Shown here piece after piece: positions 56,136-64,000 of a stretch of 64,000 nucleotides of DNA. The DNA lies in contig NC_088883.1 of the NCBI RefSeq assembly GCF_032884065.1, positions 23,493,637 to 23,557,636 on the forward strand, written 5' to 3'. This stretch comes from Artemia franciscana (taxonomy: Eukaryota > Arthropoda > Branchiopoda > Anostraca > Artemiidae). The notes beneath the pieces are model-generated. The model made no database searches. It saw nothing but the letters and a program-made list of their open reading frames with translations, and was not told the origin of the DNA. Numbering within the stretch: the first letter of the stretch is position 1; each line of letters opens with the position of its first letter. Both the position numbers and the translations under genes were made by a program.

Positions 56136-57239
56136 TGTCGTAAAAGCCGTAAAAGCTAAAATGTCTTTATACTGTCTTACTGTTGATATTTCTGGAGCTT
56201 TCGACAATATTGTGCACTCTCAGGCTCTATTTTCCCTTGCGTCTTCAGGTGTTAATCCTTCCGTATTAAGTTTATTGTCTTCTTGGTATTCAAAGTCTAA
56301 AATTCAAGTTACCTGGAATGGCCAAATATCTGACCCGGTAAAAATTAATAAGGGAGTTCGGCAAGGTGTCGTATTGTCTCCTAGTATATTTAAATGCGTG
56401 CTTGCATCGTGCCTGCGTCCCCTTAGAAGTTCTGTTTTTTACGGTAATACTGGTTTGTCTTCTATTGCATATGCAGATGACGTTCTTCTTGTTGCCCGGA
56501 CTCGCCGTGGATTGCTTTCTAATTTTACTATATTAACCAATGAACTATCTAAGATTGGACTGTCAGTTAATGCGTCTAAATGCGAGTTTATTTGTTTTAA
56601 TAGCCCTTATGCGGTCGCTCCATTTGTTACTGGGACTGCAGTTCTACCATGTTCTTCTTTAGTTAGTTGGCTTGGTCTGTGTTTCGGCCCAACACTTTCC
56701 GCTACCTGTTCATCCCTAGTGAATCAAGCCGTGAAAAACCTACGCGTCGCTTACGGAAAAATATCCCCAAATAAAAGCCTTTACAACCGCAACGGTTTGT
56801 GCATGATTTATAACGCTTATTGCGCCCCTGTGCTTTTGTTTTTATCAGGCATGGCTCATCTGTTTCGTAAGAAAGATCGACATACTCTACGTACGGCTTA
56901 TTTCAGATATTGCAAATTCCTCCTCCGGCTTCCTAGATGGCACCGAAACAAAAAAATAATTGCTCGATTTGGTTTAGTAGATGTGCCTTCTCGGATTCGG
57001 TCTTCCAGTGATGATTTATGTAAAAAGACTGTCAACTTTATTCACGTTTATGACCCTCTGCAGCCTTTTTTCCATATAGATACTGGTTGATTAGTCCATA
57101 TTGTCTTTTGTTAGTTTGAATTTTGTTTTTCTTCGCTGTTTATCGTATTTGTTTTTGTTTATTTATTTATATTTATTTATAATACTCCGTACTTTGTGTT
57201 TTTTATACTTTACGGGTAATAAAGTTCATTCATTCATTC
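56136..57239 (+). mobile_element. 5'-truncated LINE insertion with target-site duplication ATAA
   Basis: Comparison with the uninterrupted copy near 39,100 fixes both ends. The sequence CACCAATAACAGGTG is split by 1,104 bases, flanked by ATAA at 56,132-56,135 and 57,240-57,243. The insert ends in AATAAAG followed by a (TTCA)n tail. It is a young, 5'-truncated non-LTR retrotransposon that arrived after the duplication. Confidence 0.92.
56161..57090 (+). CDS. LINE reverse transcriptase fragment with intact frame (309 codons)
   Basis: One open frame begins MSLYCLTVDISGAFDNIVHS, inside the palm domain. It continues with NKGVRQGVVLSPSIFKC and the catalytic SIAYADDVLLVART, then the thumb (ELSKIGLSVNASKCEF) and a C-terminal domain ending DTG. 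It lacks the endonuclease and the first reverse-transcriptase motifs because of 5' truncation, so it cannot act alone. The ATG is internal and probably not a real start. The AYADD box and the (TTCA)n tail suit the CR1/L2/Rex-like group. It differs from the other LINEs in this window. Confidence 0.88.
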   Translation: MSLYCLTVDISGAFDNIVHSQALFSLASSGVNPSVLSLLSSWYSKSKIQVTWNGQISDPVKINKGVRQGVVLSPSIFKCVLASCLRPLRSSVFYGNTGLSSIAYADDVLLVARTRRGLLSNFTILTNELSKIGLSVNASKCEFICFNSPYAVAPFVTGTAVLPCSSLVSWLGLCFGPTLSATCSSLVNQAVKNLRVAYGKISPNKSLYNRNGLCMIYNAYCAPVLLFLSGMAHLFRKKDRHTLRTAYFRYCKFLLRLPRWHRNKKIIARFGLVDVPSRIRSSSDDLCKKTVNFIHVYDPLQPFFHIDTG

Positions 57240-58039
57240 ATAACAGGTGAGTTACATAATTGTGAGAAACGTGTATTAAAAACTCGAGTTTTTAGAGAGA
57301 GCTTAAAGGAACTGGGCATGTGGTTGGAGTAGTCCATGATTTGTTGACAGCTTTTGGGATCAGGTAGGCTTTTTTATAGGCTTTATTTCAGATTCCTGAA
57401 TTATTATTGTTTGGCAGATAGTGACAAGATGAAATATTAGCCAATTGTTGTTAATGAATTAATATATTAAATATAATTAATATTATTAATTATAAGCACT
57501 TTATTAAGAAACAAAGTGCTAGAAATCTATTGCAAATGAGATGAAAAAAAAACTTGCTCAGTGAAGCATCGAGGCCAATAAATTGTAAAGGATTGCCCGG
57601 GTACAGCTTCTTTGCCTGAAACAGGCGAGCTGGGGAATCCAAGATCGGCTCATCTTGAATTCAATTTTGTGCTTGGTCTTTACGCAATGTGGTAAATAGA
57701 TACCTCTCATAGCTTATAGCAGAAATTATTTTCCAAATATGATGCATTAAAACCATATACCGGTGCTATTATAGTCCCGACAGAAAAAAATGTCAACGAT
57801 TGATTTTATTATAGCTTATGCCCAACTACTTTTCAATAACACTTTGCTTTAGTATTTATTGTCTTTAACCATGATTATTTAATTTATTTTCTTCGTTGAG
57901 ACATTTTAAATTTATTTGCGTTATATCGTTGACTAGAGTTTGAAGGTGCTTTTATGGCTGCTTTATAGATGGTGCTTTGCTACCTAATTTCGCACCTTGA
58001 CAAAAATATAGACGGCGTTTCTTATCGCTAATATTCAAA

Positions 58040-58945
58040 ATATGAATGCAAGATATTTGTCCTGCGGTGGTGCAATGGGCTTGACCTCAGCTTGGTAATA
58101 CGGAACCCAAAGTTTGAACTCAGCTGGTGCAATACACTGCTGGGCAGACGCAAGGACCTTAGTAGTCAAGAAGTGTCATATACCCAATGCCTCTATACAT
58201 CGCAATACTCTTGTGGTGACGCAATGGGTTTAATATAAGCTTCGCAACATGGAATTCAGAGTTCAATCTAAGATTTTGCAACATATTGCAGGGCTGACAC
58301 AAGGACCTTAATTTCAGGAAATGTCATTAATCTAACATATATATGCATACGAGAGTCCTTTGGTGACCAATTGGGTTTAACCTCAGCCGGGTAATACGAC
58401 ACCTAGAGTTCGAACTCAACTGTACGAACACACTACAGGGCCGACACAAGGGCCTTAGTAGTCAAGAAGTGCTGTTGATCCAATACATACATACGTTGTC
58501 CAGTACATACATGTATACAAGTAACAAAGCAAACACTGCAAGGCCAACGCAAGGACCTTAACGGTCAAGAAGTTTCGTTAATCGAATACATACATATATA
58601 CATACAAGAGCTCTGTTGTGACGCAGTGAGTTTGCTCTCATATTGGTAATATGGAACAAAAGTTCAAACTCAGCTGTAAGAATACACTGCAAGGCTGATG
58701 CAAAGACCTTAGTTGTCAAGAAGGGCTGTTAGTCAAAAAGGGTTGTGACGCTGTGAGTTTGATCTCATCATGGTAATATTGAACCCAGAGTTCGAATTCA
58801 GCTGTGTCAAAACTCTGCAGGGCTGACACCAGGACCTTAGTTGTCAAAAAGTCTTGCTATTCCAATACATACATGCACACAAGTAGCCAAGGAAAACAGA
58901 GCAGGGCCGACGCCAGGACCTTAATAGTCAAGAAGTGTCGCTAAT
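58040..58945 (+). repeat. Array of SINE-like units
   Basis: The marker AAGGACCTTA occurs at about 58,150, 58,303, 58,449, 58,551, 58,705, 58,832 and 58,915. Units of about 100-155 bases carry TGGTGACGCAATGGGTTTRA, CTCAGC-TGGTAATAYGGAAC, the pol III B-box-like AGTTCGAACTCAGCTG, then TACATACATAC. The tRNA-like boxes suggest a tRNA-derived SINE that has been tandemised. Confidence 0.75.
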
Positions 58946-58946
58946 T

Positions 58947-58948
<2 letters not shown>

Positions 58949-59035
<87 letters not shown>
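58949..59035. repeat. (TA)n tract at the rearrangement junction
   Basis: About 87 bases of TA lie exactly between the end of the SINE-like array and the start of segment B2. Neither TA sequence is present at the matching place near 44,387. Confidence 0.95.
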
Positions 59036-59036
<1 letters not shown>

Positions 59037-61175
59037 CTGAAGCGTCGTTTCGACGCTCTGTGTGCCAGCAATAGCTCTGGAGGGATTTTATCAAGGCCGT
59101 ATCCAGGGGGGCTAGGGGGTTTGAACCCCCCCCCCCCACGCCTCGAAATGTTTGTCCGGTTCGTAAAACTGGTAACAAAAATAAATATGAACAAATTTTT
59201 GATGCGTTAAAAGTTGTTTTTGGTTGTAGAAAATTCTGGATACGACCAGGGGTTCTGTGGGATTTTTTTCAGTATCTATCTCTTTATTATAGCCTTTAGT
59301 TGGGGGGAAAAGGGGTATTAAACTACATATGTTTATATTATCCTTTTTAGATAGCATTCGAATTGCTAGTCCAGCGTCATATCAGAAAACTAGAGGAGCC
59401 GTCCCTCAGATGTGTTGAGTAAGTCCATGAAGAACTGCAGCGCATCGTTCAGCATTGCGGCACTGAAATACAGACAGACATGATGCGATTCCCGGCGCTT
59501 CATGATAAAATTAAGGATGTTATTACAGCACTGTTGAGGAAGAGACTTCCCCCAACTAATGAGATGGTATGTTTTTGTGCCTTATTTGGTGTAACTTTTG
59601 GTGTCAGATTTGTAAAAAAAAACTCAATAAAATTTTTTGTTAAATTTGATGTATTGACTTTTTGTTATTTAGAAAAGCTGATATTCTTGGTAAATAAAAT
59701 TTTTGAATGAAACTTCAGTCCAAGTTAGGGTCTGGCCGACCACCCCTGTTTTTAAGTAACTCCCTTCCTCTCTTCTGATCTCCTTCCCGTTCCCCTAACC
59801 TAATATTTTTTGAACCTTTGAAAATTATTTGGCTAGATGAATAAAGCTTTAAGAAATTAATCTGCAGCCCGAGCAAAGGTATTGTACAGTTTTTAACCTC
59901 ATACTCCTATCCTACTGGCAAACTTTGAAGCTTTTTGTACCCTCACCCTTCCCCCTGAACAAAATCCTGGATCTGCCCTTGGTTGAGACACAAAGAAAAA
60001 GAGAATTTATATGTTAAAGATCTCGTGACTAAAAAGCTTTTAGCTTTTTTAATTCAATGTTTAAAAGATTTTACACAGGACAACCAAACCAGATGGAATT
60101 TAACTTTTCGCGCATTTTACTGGTTTACAATTACACACAGTAACTAATATGGTTTGAAACAGGTGGGTTTTTAAAAGGGACCCCCTTTTCTGGTTTCTTC
60201 TTCAGTAATAATGGATTATGTCAGACCCTCGTCCTCATGTGTGCGTAGTTAAACGTCAGCACTTGGGACCAGTCAGTGCTGCTTATAAAAGAGGTAGTAA
60301 AATGTGATTGGTCAATAAGGACTATATCGAGACATTGATGTTTATGTTATAGTTAATAAATTTTAGAAAAAAAATTTAAGCGTAGCAACACTGAATAGCA
60401 TATACTAGAAAAACAGAAAAAGAAGGGGAGACAGTTGACATATTTCTAGCGTTTCTTAAATACTATTATTAATTATCAATGAAAGATTACATTTACTACT
60501 GGCATCGTTGCATACAGACTAAATTGAATTTAGGACTTAACAAAGCAGTTTCTGACAAAAAAAAGTAATGAACGAAAGAAAGTAGAACCATACTGTTTTT
60601 GCTGTTTTTTAGGTACCGTGGCGGATTTAATGACAACCCCTTTGGTAATGCCGAATTGCACTTACATTTATATGATAAATGTATTTTATGTTCTATTGAA
60701 ATATTTTTTATATATGTTGGATATATTTTGAATATATTTTAAGTTTTTTCCATTTTCGAATGGTTGAAGGGAATATGTCAAATATTCACTGAATAATAAA
60801 GTACCAAGTACAATGAAAAGGAACTCAAATTGTTTAAATGGGTTAGATGGAAAGTTCATAACCATGTATATCTAAAAAAATAGGAAAATCGGTAATTCAA
60901 TTTTGAATGAAAGCGATATCCGTATATAGTTATAATTTCTTGGTAGTAACGAGTGCCAATTAAAAAAAAGAAGCATGCTAAAAAAAATTTGCGAAAAACA
61001 TAAAATTTGCTAAAACAAATCAGCTAAAACGTATAAAAAACTAAAAAAAAATTAGATAAAAATTAGCTAAAAAGATATGGCACCAAAGAGCTCAAGATGT
61101 AGCTTGCCTTTGAAGGTTTAGTTGTCTTTGGGGATCAACAGATCGGTAGTTGTTTGAATTTTTACTGACGGAATG
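59036..61175 (+). repeat. Inverted Drp1 duplication, segment B2 (copy of A2)
   Basis: This is the reverse complement of 42,345-44,387 with high identity, exon and introns included. It begins at a hairpin (59,041-59,047 with 59,051-59,057). In the orientation of the gene it follows B1, while A2 precedes A1 in the main gene. Confidence 0.92.
59351..59566 (+). pseudogene. Drp1 stalk exon copy with in-frame stop
   Basis: This matches the exon at 43,854-44,069 with both splice sites kept (TTTTTAG|ATAGCA and GATG|GTATGT). A TTA leucine codon is TAA at 59,420-59,422, right after CVE. Other changes include Gln to His in QRQI and Val to Ala in RFPVLHD. The stop would end translation inside the stalk, so this copy cannot make a full Drp1. 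Confidence 0.93.
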
Positions 61176-61605
61176 CATATTTCAGTGAAAACTTTTTTTA
61201 GATGTGCATTAACAAATATACGTCCCTGGTGTGTTTTAATTTTTCTACACAAGTCTTGTTCAATGATAGATTCAAAGGCTATAACAATTTCATTGCGTCT
61301 CTTTGAACGCAATGAAATGGCATATGCATAGGGACTGCAAACACTGATTGCAAGTAAAATGTACCTGCATGCGTTATTATGATGTTAATGCATGCGTTAT
61401 TATGATTTAATTCCGTCTATAGTTTAAACATCTGCTTGTAAAATATACAAGAGGGAAAAGGCGTTAGTTTTTCGAAAATGATTACCGCGAACTTATTGAT
61501 TTCGATGAAGAGTGAAATTGTGGTCATTCTATAATTTCCACCGAACTATAAGTTCTAAGCCGCCTTTTTTTCAACTCCAGTAACTAGAGCAATTGTAGTG
61601 GGCTA

Positions 61606-62085
61606 ACTTAAGCTTCCTGCTATACCGATATTTTCATTAACTCGTTGCAAAGCTTGAGCCATTTTGAACGTAAACGCGGTGTGAAGTGTCCGATGTCTAA
61701 TAAAATTGTAACTCTTGCCATGGATTAAAGCTTCATTCCCACTACCATCAATTTGTAGGTGTTCATTTTCAGCGAAATGTGCCAAGAGTATTTTACTTTT
61801 CTCACGATATGATTGAGGCACTTGGTCTACAGTACTTGATGAAACTTCAGATAAATCTCCTTCTTGTTTTTGCGCTTTCAAAGTTTCGGAATTTTCAGAA
61901 CTTGGTGGTCAATCAATGACATTTACCTTGAGCTATCTATCACTATAGAATTTATAGCTATCGACACGTTGAAGGACATTCTTAACCAAAATTAACTTTC
62001 AATCATCGAAAATTGTCTCGTTGTTAATATATTTATCAAGATTATCTTCAAAGTGCTCTTTTGATGTTAAAACGAGTTCAATTTG
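61606..62085 (-). pseudogene. Polinton-associated ORF with a VP--Y--K-K--L domain
   Basis: The main frame, 61,881-61,606, contains VDQVPQSYREKSKILLAHF followed by an alpha/beta-looking segment and a stop after IGIAGSLS. Upstream pieces (to about 62,085) are split by stops. Similar domains (VP-----KA--LL--I) occur in Polinton-like elements next to the small basic ORF above. The function is not known to me. An additional minus-strand frame at 61,312-61,118 partly overlaps the Drp1 duplication edge and is unassigned. Confidence 0.5.
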
Positions 62086-62184
62086 ATTGGTGTTTCAGTT
62101 GATTGGCATCAACTTTTAAGGTTTATCTATCTAGATAATAGTCTTTGCAATTCCCAAGATTATTGACAGTAACGGTAAAAAGAA

Positions 62185-62435
62185 CTATCACCTACTTGAA
62201 CAAGCAGTTTCCTGTGAAAATCTTTTCCTTTTTTTTTGCAAGCTGGGGTACGTCCATGTGAGTGATGTTGCTTTGTCTGTTTCTTAATTACTTCTGACAG
62301 TTGAATATTGCGTTCACTTAAGTTTAAACAAATCTCAGATTGAAGATCAATGAATTCATTGTTAATACAATGTTTGAGTATAGTCTTCCTAAGTCGTGGT
62401 TTTGAATTACCTATGACATAAAATAACTGTCTATT
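62185..62435 (-). pseudogene. Small basic Polinton ORF remnant
   Basis: One minus-strand frame reads GNSKPRLRKTILKHCINNEF followed by a helical, lysine-rich end. A small basic protein with a PRLRK-I-K motif is found next to the ATPase in many Polinton-like elements. The frame stays open for about 80 codons. Its function is unknown; the assignment rests on motif memory and position. Confidence 0.6.
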
Positions 62436-62479
62436 TTCATTTAGTTTTCAGTGTCATGATAGCTACTAATGATATTTAT

Positions 62480-63066
62480 CACTATTAACGTGTAGATATA
62501 CGGTAATATTCTTGTAAAAAATGTCTGTGACCATACTTAACTCTTCGTACATGTTTTGATTGAGATCCTGTAGAATGTAACCATATGGTTTATCCGTAGA
62601 TTGACTACATACTGGGAGTAGAAGTTTCGGTTTACCGGTTATATTTCCTTGTTTAAAGGTATAAGAGAACTTGAATCGCGAACAGCCCTACAGATGATAT
62701 TGTTAGTAAAATTCAAGGCAAGTAATCTCATACATTTGCTCTTATGAAAAAGATTGTGGAGACCAACGGCTAAGGAAATTTTATGAGGATTAGACCGGAC
62801 GATGAATAATAGTAGTGTCTCCAGAGACCATTCTTAAATGGATTCAGCTAAATCATCAGTAATTAACCACAGATTTTGTGCAGTAATATTAAATAAGTCA
62901 AGTTCCCTTATGCATTTTATATCTGGTGCAATAGTCTTTTTTTTTCATAGGACTCTTGCCGCAAACTATAGCAATAATAGATATTGTTAGGATTTTTAAA
63001 AACATTTTATCATGATTTTGAATTATTTTCGTTAGTGTTGTTTTTCCAGACTTTGAAGGTGCGGAA
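62480..63066 (-). pseudogene. Polinton packaging ATPase (FtsK/HerA-type) remnant
   Basis: A Walker A motif SKSGKTT lies at 63,056-63,036, followed by IIQNHDKMF. Further on, after frameshifts, come HNLFHKSKCMR near 62,750 and a YGYILQDLNQ region near 62,590-62,560. These match, in order, the conserved blocks of the ATPase thought to drive genome packaging in Polintons and related viruses. The segment between them (63,000-62,770) is out of frame with stops. It is non-functional. Confidence 0.75.
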
Positions 63067-63399
63067 AGTAATGATCTGAATGGTGTTTAAAATTGATACT
63101 TATCCCCCAATGTCAAAATACAACTAACAGAATCTAAATTCAATCTGTTGGATAAATCCTAAAAATCAAAATCCATATTTTTTTTTTAATTTTAATAAAT
63201 GCATTACATATTTACATGAAATAGACCCTTGAACATATTTAAATTGACATTAAAAAACACTAGGGAATAAAAAAGTACTTGAGGTTGCCGCTATTCGGAT
63301 GGGTTGGGTCGGCCTGAAGGTGCGGCACCCATTGCGGGTTAAGGCGAGGACCTACTACGGGGTAAAAAACATAAAATAGTATAATATTTACCGCTTTTT

Positions 63400-64000
63400 A
63401 AAACACTAATTCAGTTTTGGCAAACAAATATAAATAAACAAAAACATGTAAAAAAACAATAAAAAATACTGCTGAGCTAGAGACTGTCGGGGGTTGAGAC
63501 TGAGAAAATATGAGAACTGAATTATTTTTTATACAGTTCCTATAAATACTCTTGTCAAAATTTTCCTTGATATCGTCGTTGTCTGTGTACAAACAGTACA
63601 CCTTCAGACCTCCAAACATACCCTTAAATACAAAGTAGCTCCTGGTCTCGGGTTTTCAAAATAGCAACTTATTTGGGGCCTGTTGCTTCTCTAGCTCAAG
63701 GTAAACAGGCTTGTTCTAGTTGATCTAGTCCATTCAAGAGCTAATGTGCTTAAAATTTTCCAAATCATTCAACAGATTATCCGTTTTAAATTTAAACAAT
63801 AAGGAATCTGTATCCCCATAATAAACTTGAACTTATCCGTCCCCTGGCCCTCGGAGCTTGCAAACATTGTAATACAAATTCAACATTAATTTTTATACTT
63901 CTAATATAGCATTGCAGGTGGCAATATTTTACGCTTCTTGTTTTCTATCTAAAAGGACCATATTGGAGTCTAAGGTCGAGAATAGAGTAAAATTCGGATC
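63400..64000 (-). pseudogene. Polinton B-family DNA polymerase fragment
   Basis: A minus-strand reading from the window edge gives the end of the polymerase palm: a KL--YYN stretch near 63,880 and the catalytic YGDTDS motif at 63,820-63,803, the two-aspartate centre of B-family polymerases. A stop follows shortly, and a second frame (63,650-63,500, FVFKGMFGGLKVYC) fits the region after the palm. At least three stops are seen. The exonuclease and earlier polymerase motifs lie outside the window. Confidence 0.8.

Larger units (their letters stand above)
55893..58190 (+). repeat. Inverted Drp1 duplication, segment B1 (copy of A1)
   Basis: This is the reverse complement of about 37,855-39,345, minus about 290 bases and plus a LINE insertion at 56,136-57,239. 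Shared landmarks run from the Drp1 exon fragment to the GGTAATACGGAACCCA block near 58,095. Confidence 0.88.
61180..64000 (-). mobile_element. Decayed Polinton/Maverick DNA transposon
   Basis: In minus-strand order from the window end lie remnants of a protein-primed B-family DNA polymerase, a packaging-type ATPase, and two smaller frames typical of Polintons and adintovirus-like elements. All are broken by stops and frameshifts. No terminal inverted repeat is visible in the window, and the element probably continues beyond 64,000. It abuts the end of the inverted Drp1 duplication at about 61,175. Confidence 0.8.

Noticed and set aside
58040-58945. CRISPR-like repeat array
   Set aside because: Units are long, variable and tRNA-box containing, without regular unique spacers, and the sequence is from an animal genome.
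59480-59710. Apparent 76-codon gene MMRFPALHD...
   Set aside because: It is the part of the duplicated Drp1 exon after its stop codon, running on into intron sequence. The ATG is an internal methionine.
60185-60330. TATA plus CCAAT boxes as a gene promoter
   Set aside because: The boxes lie in a repeat arm that occurs three times here (41.9, 43.1 and 60.2 kb). ATTGG is downstream of the TATA-like box, and no gene follows.

Overview
This is an AT-rich animal nuclear window. It holds dispersed exons with GT-AG introns of several kilobases, long (TA)n, (CT)n and poly-T tracts, one 100-base assembly gap, and many decayed transposons. The host exons look like arthropod proteins. The repeat landscape would suit a branchiopod crustacean such as Artemia, but nothing here proves the species.

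The host content is small and mostly one gene. Six minus-strand exons (47.7, 43.9, 39.4, 26.7, 23.9 and 12.9 kb) read in order as the middle domain, stalk, variable region, GTPase effector domain and C-terminus of dynamin-related protein 1 (Drp1/DNM1L), the mitochondrial and peroxisomal fission GTPase. Splice sites and phases agree wherever they can be tested. The GTPase-domain exons that should lie upstream of 47.8 kb were not found. A typical Drp1 first exon lies on the same strand at 5.1 kb, which is downstream of the last exon. It is either the start of a second tandem copy or a sign of misassembly. A third, broken Drp1 piece lies inverted at 55.9-61.2 kb. Its two exons are in swapped order, one has an in-frame stop, and a LINE has inserted into it. 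A single plus-strand exon of replication factor C large subunit (RFC1) lies at 54.7 kb. An unidentified candidate exon lies at 6.1 kb.

Mobile-element layout: LINE reverse-transcriptase relics at 0.25-4.2 kb; fold-back repeats at 3.65-3.92, 4.37-5.0 and 13.07-13.27 kb; a BED-finger hAT-type (ZBED5/SCAND3-like) transposase relic with an internal 147-bp array at 10.3-12.8 kb; a LINE fragment at 15.7-16.4 kb; a nearly complete LINE with a PHD-finger ORF1 at 16.9-20.9 kb; LINE 3' fragments at 8.8, 22.1-22.5, 23.1-23.7 and 48.2 kb; a Helitron with canonical termini inside a (TA)n tract at 26,986-28,489; two 1,891-bp tandem copies of a hAT-type relic at 28.6-32.3 kb; a complex repeat at 35.3-36.6 kb; a zinc-knuckle/endonuclease LINE cut by the gap at 50.6-53.1 kb; a 5'-truncated LINE at 56.1-57.2 kb; a SINE-like array at 58.0-58.9 kb; and a decayed Polinton/Maverick, with B-family polymerase and packaging-ATPase remnants, from about 61.2 kb to the window end.

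No intact transposon gene is visible. The Drp1 exons are the only part that reads as a working multi-exon gene. The most notable signals are the Drp1 exon arrangement, the Helitron with two tandem 3'-end hairpins, the young hAT-relic duplication and the Polinton remnant.
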